A stretch of DNA of 64,000 nucleotides from Mesorhizobium sp. BR1-1-16 (GTDB lineage Bacteria > Pseudomonadota > Alphaproteobacteria > Rhizobiales > Kaistiaceae): contig NZ_JAIUIE010000001.1 in assembly GCF_020165495.1 (NCBI RefSeq), positions 1,116,001 to 1,180,000 of the forward strand, read 5' to 3'. The position numbers were made by a program, and so were the translations under genes. Shown in pieces: positions 1-7,389 of this stretch. Positions within the stretch are counted from its first letter, which is position 1. Every line of letters begins with the position of its first letter. The notes below the pieces were generated by a model. That model saw nothing but the letters and a program-made list of their open reading frames with translations. It did no database searches and had not been told where the DNA came from.

Positions 1-1
1 G

Positions 2-265
2 ATGCTGGTCGCCAGCAATTTCACGGGCCATCCCTGCCTGCATCTGCGCGCCGGCTTCCTCGATCTGGCAACCCGCGGCGCCGCTTCGCTCGGCGCCGGC
101 AAGCTGACCACCGGCGAGCCCGGCGGCGAGGGTCCGCTGTTCAAGGTGCCCCAGGGCATCTCGCTCTGGGGGCGCCTGTTCGAGGAAGGCCGGCTCGTGA
201 ATTTCGGTGTCGCGCTCGAACGCGCGCTCGGCGTCGCGTCCCAGCGTCCTCAGCTGCCGGCCTGA
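2..265 (+). CDS. Amidase family protein, C-terminal end (5' partial)
   Basis: The reading frame is open from the left edge, so only the last 87 or so codons are present. The tail contains NFTGHPCLHLRAGF and, after a glycine-rich stretch, ISLWGRLFEEGRLVNFG followed by ALERALG. This matches the end of amidase-signature proteins (GatA/AtzF-like), where an N-[LF]-TGHP strand and a GRLF-x-E-x-L helix close the fold. The catalytic Ser-cisSer-Lys region lies outside the window. It sits just before a peptide-type ABC importer and an M20 amidohydrolase, so it may act on an imported amide or peptide; that is inference. The ATG at position 2 is internal, not a start. Confidence 0.75.
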   Translation: MLVASNFTGHPCLHLRAGFLDLATRGAASLGAGKLTTGEPGGEGPLFKVPQGISLWGRLFEEGRLVNFGVALERALGVASQRPQLPA

Positions 266-341
266 TCAAGCCAATCGCATGCCCCGGCAAGGTTCGGGTT
301 CAGTCATTCTTTCAACCGCATCGCCGCAAGAGGATTTTCCA

Positions 342-1886
342 ATGAACCGCAGAGAGTTCCTGAAGACCACGGCCCTCCTGGGCGGCGGCGCGCTGATGAT
401 GACGGGCTGGCCGGGCGCACTCCTGGCCCAGGAGACACCGAAGAAGGGCGGCACGCTGATCTGGGGGCACTCAGAGACAACGCAGAGCCTCGACATGCAC
501 GTCACCGGCTCGGCCTCGACGCTCCGCCTGCTTGAGAACATCCACTGCCCGATCGTGACCGTCGACAAGGCGTTCAACGTCATCCCGATGCTCGCCGAGA
601 GCTTCGAGGAGAGCCCCGATGGAATGACCTACACGTTCAAGCTGCGCAAGGACGTCAAGTTCCACAACGGCAAGACGCTGGATTCGGCAGACGTCAAATA
701 TTCGTTCGACCGGGTGCGTGACCCCAAGACCGGTGCCGTCAATTTCGAGGTGTTCAAGGATGTCACCTCGATCGAGACCCCCGATGCGAACACCGTCATC
801 GTCAAGCTCGGTCGCGTCAATGCGCCGTTCCTGAGCCGCCTTGCCGAGAACGGCGCCGGCGTGATCATGCCGGCGGATTCCGGAGAGGGTCAGGCGAACA
901 TGCCGATCGGCGCCGGGCCGTTCAAGTTCGTCCGCCGCGAGTTCGGCCATGAAGTCGAGCTGGTTCGGTTCGACGATTACTTCGGGGGCCCCGCTTATCT
1001 CGACAAGGTGATTTCGCGCGAGATCACCGAGCCGACCGTGCGCCTGACCGGGCTGCGCACCGGCGAACTGCACATGATCAACGACATCCCGGCCGATCGC
1101 GTTTCCGAGGTCGAGGGCATCGACACGCTGCAGACGCTGAAGTGGTTCCCGCTCAATTTCGACTTCCTGAACTTCAACCACGACTACGAGCCGTTCAAGG
1201 ACGCCCGTGTCCGCCAGGCCTTCGATCTGATGATCGACAAGGAGCAGCTGCTGCAGGGCGCGCTTTGGGACCAGGGCAAGCTGACGGCCTCGCCGAGCTT
1301 CCCGACCTCTAGCTCCTACGACGCCGCCCTTCAGCAGCGTCCGCAGGATATCGAAAAGGCGATGGCGCTGCTCGCCGAGGCCGGCTACGGGCCGGGCAAG
1401 CTGAAGCTCGTCTTCAAGACGACGACCAACTATCCGTATCATGTGGAGTCGGCGCAGATCATGGCCGAATGGTTCCGCGCTGCCGGCGTCGAAATGACGA
1501 TCGAGCAGTTGACGTGGAGCGACTGGCTCAGTCAGGTCTGGGTGAACCGCGACTTCCAGATCTCTATGATGAACTTCTTCACGCTCTGGGAGCCGGACTT
1601 CCTTTATTACAGCCTTTGGAATTCAACCGGCGCCTTCAACTATCGCAACATCAAGGACGCCGACATCGATACCTGGACGCAGGAAGCACGCGGCACGGTC
1701 GATCCGGCCGCTCGCGCGGAGCTCTACAAGAAGGTGCAGCAGCGCATCTCCGATCAGACGCTCGACGTGATCCTCTGGTTCCGCAACGGAACGATCGGCG
1801 CCCAGAAGTCTGTCGGAGGCCTCGATACGATCGTTCATCCGAACGGCAGCAACCTGAACTTCCACAAGGTCTGGCTCAACAGCTGA
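342..1886 (+). CDS. ABC transporter substrate-binding protein, peptide/opine family (SBP_bac_5), Tat-exported
   Basis: Periplasmic binding protein of a dipeptide/oligopeptide/opine-type ABC importer, 514 aa. The N-terminus MNRREFLKTT followed by a hydrophobic stretch and a cleavage region around GALLAQE is a twin-arginine (Tat) signal. The mature part carries family features such as LAESFEESPDGMTYTFKLRK (substrate-cleft lobe), DARVRQAFDLMIDK and AEAGYGPGK. I chose the ATG at 342 because the signal peptide begins there; the frame stays open upstream to 207, but that extension is not signal-like. Downstream come two permeases and a double ATPase in the same direction. The substrate is unknown; neighbouring amidase and M20 genes suggest an amide- or peptide-like ligand. 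Confidence 0.93.
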   Translation: MNRREFLKTTALLGGGALMMTGWPGALLAQETPKKGGTLIWGHSETTQSLDMHVTGSASTLRLLENIHCPIVTVDKAFNVIPMLAESFEESPDGMTYTFKLRKDVKFHNGKTLDSADVKYSFDRVRDPKTGAVNFEVFKDVTSIETPDANTVIVKLGRVNAPFLSRLAENGAGVIMPADSGEGQANMPIGAGPFKFVRREFGHEVELVRFDDYFGGPAYLDKVISREITEPTVRLTGLRTGELHMINDIPADRVSEVEGIDTLQTLKWFPLNFDFLNFNHDYEPFKDARVRQAFDLMIDKEQLLQGALWDQGKLTASPSFPTSSSYDAALQQRPQDIEKAMALLAEAGYGPGKLKLVFKTTTNYPYHVESAQIMAEWFRAAGVEMTIEQLTWSDWLSQVWVNRDFQISMMNFFTLWEPDFLYYSLWNSTGAFNYRNIKDADIDTWTQEARGTVDPAARAELYKKVQQRISDQTLDVILWFRNGTIGAQKSVGGLDTIVHPNGSNLNFHKVWLNS

Positions 1887-1894
1887 TCCCCCGG

Positions 1895-1924
1895 CCGGCC
1901 GGGCTGCTTCGGCGGCCCGGTCGG
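1895..1924 (+). other. Intercistronic hairpin with UUCG tetraloop behind the binding-protein gene
   Basis: A 13-bp stem (two G-U pairs) closes on a C-UUCG-G tetraloop, loop at 1908-1911, starting 8 nt after the stop codon of the binding-protein gene. There is no T-tract, so it is not a classical intrinsic terminator. Such hairpins after binding-protein genes commonly stabilise the upstream mRNA or attenuate the permease genes. This role is inferred from position and structure. Confidence 0.55.
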
Positions 1925-1970
1925 CTTCCCGATGCCGGCCGGGCAACCCTGCCCATGACCCACCGAGCCG

Positions 1971-2912
1971 ATGACCTATCTCCTCAATCGCCTGTTTTCG
2001 ATCGTCCTGACACTTTGGCTCATCTCGGTCATCACTTTCGCCGTCACCAGCATCCTGCCCGGCGACGTCGCGATGATGATCCTGGGTACGCAGAGCAATC
2101 CCACCGCGCTCGCCGGTCTGCGTGAGCAACTCGGACTCAATGATCCGCTCGTCGCGCAATATGGCCGCTGGATCGGCGGCATGCTCACCGGCAACTTCGG
2201 TCATTCGCTGGTGTTCAAGGAGCCCATCGCCGATCTGATGGCGCAGAAGATGAAGGCGAGCGCGCTCATCGTCGTCATGTCGATGGCGATCGCGCTCATC
2301 TGCGCCGTGCCTCTCGGCGTGTGGGCCGCAGTTCACCGCAAGAAATGGCAGGACACCGTCTCGTCGAGCGCCGCACTGTTCGGCATCAGCCTGCCGGATT
2401 TCTTCTGGGGCATCGTCCTGATCCTCCTTTTCGCGCGTACGCTTGGGTGGTTTCCCTCAAGCGGCTTTACCGACCCGTCGGTCGATTTCCTTGGCGCCAT
2501 CCGTCATGCCTTCCTGCCTTCGCTCGCGCTTGGTCTCGGCCTGATGGCACACCTGACCCGCGTGACGCGTTCGACGATGACCGGCATCCTGAATCAGGAA
2601 TTCATCCGCGTCGCCCGCGCCAAGGGGCTTTCGGAGAAGAGCGTCGTCTGGAGCTACGGCCTCAGAAACGCGGTCGGGCCGATCATGACCGTGGCCGGCT
2701 TGCAGGTCGGCTATCTCTTCGGCTCGATCATCGTCGTCGAAACGCTGTTCAACTACACCGGCATGGGCTGGATCACCTATCAGGCGCTGCTCAATCGCGA
2801 CGTGCCACTGATCCAGACCTCGGTGTTCTTCATCGCCGCCGTGGTGATGCTCACCAATTTCGTGGTCGACCTGCTCTACCTGCTCGTCGATCCCCGCATC
2901 AGGATGCAATAG
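1971..2912 (+). CDS. ABC transporter permease, DppB/OppB type
   Basis: Inner-membrane permease, 313 aa, of the peptide-type importer. It starts MTYLLNRLFSIVLTLWLIS, the usual first helix of DppB proteins, followed by LPGDVAMMILG and the periplasmic loop with LRE-QLGLNDPL-x-QY. The cytoplasmic coupling segment FIRVARAKGLSEKSVVWSYGL is the EAA-type loop that contacts the ATPase. Its stop is 2 nt before the GTG of the next permease. The start at 1971 lies 84 nt after the binding-protein gene. Confidence 0.93.
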   Translation: MTYLLNRLFSIVLTLWLISVITFAVTSILPGDVAMMILGTQSNPTALAGLREQLGLNDPLVAQYGRWIGGMLTGNFGHSLVFKEPIADLMAQKMKASALIVVMSMAIALICAVPLGVWAAVHRKKWQDTVSSSAALFGISLPDFFWGIVLILLFARTLGWFPSSGFTDPSVDFLGAIRHAFLPSLALGLGLMAHLTRVTRSTMTGILNQEFIRVARAKGLSEKSVVWSYGLRNAVGPIMTVAGLQVGYLFGSIIVVETLFNYTGMGWITYQALLNRDVPLIQTSVFFIAAVVMLTNFVVDLLYLLVDPRIRMQ

Positions 2913-2914
2913 TC

Positions 2915-3730
2915 GTGAAGCGCTTTCTCACCCCGCAAGGCGTGATCGGCTTCACGCTGATCGTCATCATCGTTGCGATCGGCATTTTCGCGCCGCTGAT
3001 CATCCCGCCGGACATGGCGACCAAGATGAAGATGACGATGCGGTTGAAGCCGCCGAGCATGGGCTATCCGTTTGGCACGGATCAGCTCGGTCGCGACATC
3101 TTCTTCCGTGTGCTGCTGGGCGCCCACACCTCGCTCGGCATCGCCGGCGCGGCCGTGGCCATCAGCGTCCTGATCGGCCTGCCGCTCGGCATCATCTCGG
3201 GCTATGCACGCGGCGCCCTCGACAATGTGCTGATGCGTTTCGTCGATACGCTGCTGAGCTTTCCGGCCCTGCTCCTGGCTCTGACGATCTCGGCGATGCT
3301 CGGGCCAAGCATACCGAACACCATCATCGCGATCGGCATCGCCTTCACGCCGTTCCTCGCCCGGATCATCCGGGGCGAGGCCCTGCGGGTTTCGGCGATG
3401 CCCTATGTCGAGGCGGCGCGTGCGGCCGGGACCAATGACGCGGCGATGATCTGGCGGCATATCCTTCCGAATGTGATGCCGCTCGTGATCGTGCAGGCCA
3501 CGATCAGTCTCGCTTTCGCGATCCTCGCCGAGGCGGGCCTGTCCTTCCTTGGCCTCGGCACGCAGCCGCCCAATTCCTCCTGGGGCCTGATGATCCAGGC
3601 CTCGCGCGACTATCTCGATGTCGCGCCCTGGACCGCGCTCGCGCCGGGCGCCGCCGTGGCGCTCACTGTGCTGGCGCTCAACATGTTCGGCGACGTCCTT
3701 CGCGACGTGCTCGATCCGAGGGCACAGTGA
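2915..3730 (+). CDS. ABC transporter permease, DppC/OppC type
   Basis: Second inner-membrane permease, 271 aa. The GTG at 2915 gives VKRFLTPQGVIGFTLIV, the first transmembrane helix expected for DppC; the frame stays open upstream to 2321, but that part overlaps the DppB-like gene and is a shadow. It contains the conserved GTDQLGRDIFFRVLLGAHTS loop and the EAA-type segment YVEAARAAGTNDAAMIWRHI. It overlaps the ATPase gene by one base, consistent with translational coupling. Confidence 0.92.
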   Translation: MKRFLTPQGVIGFTLIVIIVAIGIFAPLIIPPDMATKMKMTMRLKPPSMGYPFGTDQLGRDIFFRVLLGAHTSLGIAGAAVAISVLIGLPLGIISGYARGALDNVLMRFVDTLLSFPALLLALTISAMLGPSIPNTIIAIGIAFTPFLARIIRGEALRVSAMPYVEAARAAGTNDAAMIWRHILPNVMPLVIVQATISLAFAILAEAGLSFLGLGTQPPNSSWGLMIQASRDYLDVAPWTALAPGAAVALTVLALNMFGDVLRDVLDPRAQ

Positions 3731-5589
3731 TGACCGGGGCGACAGCCATGCATCCAGCCGAAGGTCACCCGATCATCAAGGTCTCGGGTCTCCGGGTCGA
3801 GTTCCAGACCGATGACGGCATGGTCGCCGGCGTCAAGGATGTCAGTTTCGAGATCCAGCCGGGCGAGACGCTTTGCGTCGTCGGCGAGTCCGGATCGGGC
3901 AAGTCGGTGACGTCGCTGTCGATCCTGCGCCTGATCGAATTCGGCGGCGGCCGGATCGCGGGGGGATCTCTCGAATTCGCGCGTGGCAGCGGCGAGGTGA
4001 TCGACCTTGCCAAGGCCGAGCCGGACGTGATGCAGAGCATCCGCGGCAACGAGATCGGCATGATCTTCCAGGAGCCGATGACCTCGCTCAACCCGGTCTT
4101 CACGATTGAGCGGCAACTGACCGACGGCCTGAAGCGCCATCGCGGCCTGACCGGCGAAGACGCGCGGGGCAGGGCGCTCGAACTGCTGAAGGAAGTCCGC
4201 ATTCCCGAGCCAGAACGGCGGCTCACGCAATATCCGCATGAGCTTTCGGGCGGCATGCGCCAGCGCATCGTCATCGCCATGGCGATGGCCTGTCGGCCGC
4301 GGCTGCTCATTGCCGATGAGCCGACCACCGCGCTCGACGTCACGATCCAGGCCGAGATACTCGGCCTGATCGATCGGTTGAAGCGCGAGAATGGCATGGC
4401 CGTGCTGTTCATCACGCATGACATGGCCGTCGTGGCGCAGATGGCCGACCGCGTCGTCGTGATGTATCGCGGCGACGTGGTCGAAGAAGGCCCGGTCCGT
4501 GACATCTTCGAGCAGCCGCGCGAGGCCTATACCAAGGCGCTCCTCGCAGCCGTACCGAAGCTCGGCGAGATGCGCGACAAGCCGGCGCCGGAACCGATGC
4601 GCATTCTCGGCGACGAGACGTTGCGGTCAGCCGCGCCGCCGCCCACTATCGGGACACGGCGCGAGCCGCTGCTGACTGTGAAGAACCTGACGACGCGCTT
4701 CCCGGTCAAGGGCGGCCTGATGCGGCGCACGGTCGCCAATGTCCATGCGGTCGAGGATGTCAGCTTCCAGCTCGCGAAGGGCGAGACATTGTCGCTGGTC
4801 GGCGAATCCGGCTGCGGCAAATCCACTTGCGGCCGCTCGATCCTGCGCCTGGTCGAAGCCGATTCCGGCGAGATCCAGCTCGATGGATGGAATGTGCGCG
4901 GCCTCAGCCGGCTCGATCTGCGGCATGCCCGGCGCGACATGCAGATGGTGTTTCAGGACCCGTTCGCCTCGCTCAACCCCTATCGGCGCCTGCTCGACCA
5001 GGTTGCGGAACCGTTGGTGAACTTCGGCCTCGCCTCGGGGAGCGAATTGCATGATCGCGTCGCGCATCTCTTCGACCGGGTGGAACTGCCGCGCAGCTTC
5101 CTGCGCCGTTTCCCGCATGAGCTTTCCGGCGGCCAGCGCCAGCGCGTGGCGATCGCACGGGCGCTCGCGCCAAACCCGAAGCTGATCGTTGCCGACGAAA
5201 GCGTCTCGGCGCTCGATGTGTCGGTGCAGGCGCAGGTCCTGAATCTGCTGATGGAGCTGCAGGCCGATCTCGGGCTGTCGTTCCTGTTCATCAGCCACGA
5301 CATGGCGGTGGTCGAGCGCGTATCGCACAATGTGGCGGTGATGTATCTGGGGCGCATCGTGGAAATCGGCCCGCGCGCCGCGGTGTTCGAAAACCCGCGC
5401 CATGCCTATACGCGCTCGCTGCTCGACGCCGTGCCAATCGCCGATCCGGCGCGGCGGCGGCCGCATGACGATCGCAGCTTCCGGCCGCTCTCCTCGCCCA
5501 TCTTCCCGGTCGGTGCTCCCGTCGAGCCGTCCAGCTATGACGAGGTGGCTCCGGGCCATTTCGTGCTGCGCCCGCTCGCGGCCGCCTGA
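3730..5589 (+). CDS. ABC transporter ATP-binding protein, fused DppD-DppF type
   Basis: Double ATPase of 619 aa that powers the importer, resembling GsiA/YejF-type fusions. The first half has Walker A GESGSGKS (about residues 52-59), signature LSGGMRQR and Walker B LLIADEPTTALD. The second half has Walker A GESGCGKST, signature LSGGQRQR and Walker B LIVADESVSALD, where Ser replaces the usual Pro after Glu. The oligopeptide-family C-terminal extension follows each domain (for example YTKALLAAVPKLG and YTRSLLDAVPIAD). ATG 3730 shares one base with the upstream stop; GTG 3727 and ATG 3748 are alternatives. Confidence 0.93.
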   Translation: MTGATAMHPAEGHPIIKVSGLRVEFQTDDGMVAGVKDVSFEIQPGETLCVVGESGSGKSVTSLSILRLIEFGGGRIAGGSLEFARGSGEVIDLAKAEPDVMQSIRGNEIGMIFQEPMTSLNPVFTIERQLTDGLKRHRGLTGEDARGRALELLKEVRIPEPERRLTQYPHELSGGMRQRIVIAMAMACRPRLLIADEPTTALDVTIQAEILGLIDRLKRENGMAVLFITHDMAVVAQMADRVVVMYRGDVVEEGPVRDIFEQPREAYTKALLAAVPKLGEMRDKPAPEPMRILGDETLRSAAPPPTIGTRREPLLTVKNLTTRFPVKGGLMRRTVANVHAVEDVSFQLAKGETLSLVGESGCGKSTCGRSILRLVEADSGEIQLDGWNVRGLSRLDLRHARRDMQMVFQDPFASLNPYRRLLDQVAEPLVNFGLASGSELHDRVAHLFDRVELPRSFLRRFPHELSGGQRQRVAIARALAPNPKLIVADESVSALDVSVQAQVLNLLMELQADLGLSFLFISHDMAVVERVSHNVAVMYLGRIVEIGPRAAVFENPRHAYTRSLLDAVPIADPARRRPHDDRSFRPLSSPIFPVGAPVEPSSYDEVAPGHFVLRPLAAA

Positions 5590-5613
5590 CCATCCTCTGC
5601 CAAAGGACAGCCC

Positions 5614-6792
5614 ATGCCCATCGTCAACCGCATCGCCGACTTCCACGCCGACATGACTGCCTGGCGTCAGGATCTGCACCGCCATCCAGAAGTGGCGCTC
5701 GAGGAGCATCGGACCAGCGCGGTGATCCAGGAGAAGCTCAAGGAATTCGGCGTCGATGAGATCATCACCGGGCTCGCCGGGACCGGCGTCGTCGGCGTGA
5801 TCCACGGCGCGAAGCCGGGCCGGGCGATCGGCCTCAGGGCGGATATCGATGCGCTGCCGATCCACGAGGAGAGCGGCGTTCCGCACGCCTCGACGACGGC
5901 AGGGGTGATGCATGCGTGCGGCCATGACGGCCACACTGCGATGCTGCTGGGTGCGGCGCGCTATCTCGCCGAGACGCGCAATTTCGACGGTACTGTTTAT
6001 GCGATCTTCCAGCCAGCCGAGGAACTGCATGGCGGCGGCGGCATGATGGTGCGCGAGGGCTTGTTCGAGCGCTGCCCGATGGACCTCGTCTTCGGCATGC
6101 ACAACTGGCCGAAGGCCCCCGCCGGTGAATTTCTGTGGCGCGTTGGTCCGACCATGGCGGCCGTCTCTCGCTTCACCATCACGATCACCGGCCGCGGCGC
6201 CCATGGCGCGCAGCCGCATGACGGCGTCGACCCCATCGTCGTCGCCGGCGCGATCGTCGCAGCTTTGCAGAGCATTGTCGGGCGCAATGTCCCGCCGCTC
6301 GAAAGCGCCGTCGTCACCATCGGCGAAATCCGCGGCGGCGGCGCATTCAACGTCATTCCCTCGGAAGTGATGATGCGCGGCACGACGCGCTGGTATCTGC
6401 CGGAGATTGGCGACCTTATCGAGAGCGCGATGCAGCGCATCGTCCGCGCTACCGCCGAGGCTTACGGCGCGACGGCCGAACTCGTCTATGAGCGGACTTA
6501 TCCGGCTACCATCAATGACGGTCCGGCGACCGAACTCTCGAAGCGCGCGGCGGAAGCGGTCGCTGGCGAACGCGGCGTCTCGGAATTGCCGCAGCCAACC
6601 ATGGGCGGGGAGGACTTCTCCTTCATGCTCAACGCGAAGCAGGGCAGCTACATCATGCTCGGCAGCGCCCGGACGGACGACGATCCCCAGCTTCACCACC
6701 CACGTTACGATTTCAACGACGAGGTCCTGCCGGTCGGCGCGAGCTATTGGGCGACATTGGCCGAGCAGCTTCTGCCGCGCAGCGCGGCCTGA
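5614..6792 (+). CDS. M20 family amidohydrolase (hippurate hydrolase/aminoacylase-like)
   Basis: Metal-dependent hydrolase, 392 aa, of the M20D group that cleaves N-acyl amino acids or related amides. Visible landmarks are RQDLHRHPEVALEEHRTS at the N-terminus, LRADIDALPIHE, the metal-site motif MHACGHDGHTAMLLGAA, QPAEE, and C-terminal MGGEDFSFML, all typical of HipO/AbgA/IAA-amino-acid hydrolases. It begins 24 nt after the ATPase stop behind an AAAGGA ribosome-binding site, so it is the last gene of the transporter operon. It probably acts in the cytoplasm on the imported compound. The exact substrate cannot be told from sequence. Confidence 0.92.
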   Translation: MPIVNRIADFHADMTAWRQDLHRHPEVALEEHRTSAVIQEKLKEFGVDEIITGLAGTGVVGVIHGAKPGRAIGLRADIDALPIHEESGVPHASTTAGVMHACGHDGHTAMLLGAARYLAETRNFDGTVYAIFQPAEELHGGGGMMVREGLFERCPMDLVFGMHNWPKAPAGEFLWRVGPTMAAVSRFTITITGRGAHGAQPHDGVDPIVVAGAIVAALQSIVGRNVPPLESAVVTIGEIRGGGAFNVIPSEVMMRGTTRWYLPEIGDLIESAMQRIVRATAEAYGATAELVYERTYPATINDGPATELSKRAAEAVAGERGVSELPQPTMGGEDFSFMLNAKQGSYIMLGSARTDDDPQLHHPRYDFNDEVLPVGASYWATLAEQLLPRSAA

Positions 6793-6810
6793 CCGCGGTC
6801 GGCGGTTGAT

Positions 6811-7236
6811 TTACGCGCTGGCGCAGAGGACGATCTCGCGCCGGTGCGGTCGATCGCGATGCTCGAAGAGATAGAGGCCCTGCCAGCGGCCGAGCATCAT
6901 TCGTCCATCGAGCACAGGGATCGATAGCGACACCTGCGTCAGCGCCGATTTGATATGCGCCGGCATGTCGTCGGGGCCTTCGAGGCGGTGGACGAGATAG
7001 GCCATTGAAGGGTCGGTCGCCGGCGGTACGAGCCGTGCGAAGAATGTCTTGAGATCGCGCACCACATCGGGATCGGCGTTCTCCTGCACCAGCAGCGAGG
7101 CCGAGGTGTGTCGCACCAGCAGCGTCAGAAGTCCGGTCTCGATGTCCGAGCGGGCGAGGAAATCCTCGGCCGCGTCGGTGAACTCGTAGAGACCTTGGCC
7201 CGAGGTTGGAATGATGATCGTTTCGATGATTGCCAT
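6811..7236 (-). CDS. YjbQ/UPF0047 family protein (secondary thiamine-phosphate synthase family)
   Basis: Small single-domain protein, 141 aa. It shows the family motif VRHTSASLLVQENADPDV and a C-terminal LDGRMMLGRWQGLYLFEHR-type strand. Family members form trimers; some have weak thiamine-phosphate synthase activity, but the true role is unsettled. It is convergent with the M20 gene and divergent from the debranching-type gene, so it is probably its own transcription unit. It lies apart from the later genes with thiamine-pyrimidine-like binding proteins, so I draw no pathway link. Confidence 0.88.
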   Translation of the reverse strand: MAIIETIIIPTSGQGLYEFTDAAEDFLARSDIETGLLTLLVRHTSASLLVQENADPDVVRDLKTFFARLVPPATDPSMAYLVHRLEGPDDMPAHIKSALTQVSLSIPVLDGRMMLGRWQGLYLFEHRDRPHRREIVLCASA

Positions 7237-7389
7237 GTGTCAGGCGTAACGGCCGAGCGGCGGCTGTCAAGCGCCCCCGGCTCGGAGGTCGCCGTTCCGA
7301 TTTACGCGGAACGCGGCTCCAGCCGGCGCATTGCTCCAGAGCACGTCCACGGCGGTGGGGCAGGGCGGCGATGCAATGGAGCGGAATTC

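Noticed and set aside
207-341. Upstream extension of the first binding protein
   Set aside because: Overlaps the end of the amidase gene and would bury the Tat signal behind 45 unrelated residues.
2321-2914. Upstream extension of the DppC-type permease frame
   Set aside because: It overlaps the DppB-type gene and is non-membrane-like; GTG 2915 gives the expected first helix.
4627-6699. Long minus-strand open frame (690 codons) opposite the ATPase and M20 genes
   Set aside because: It is antisense to two clearly conserved genes, its protein is rich in Arg/His/Asp low-complexity sequence, and it shows no domain. High-GC DNA commonly gives such shadow frames.
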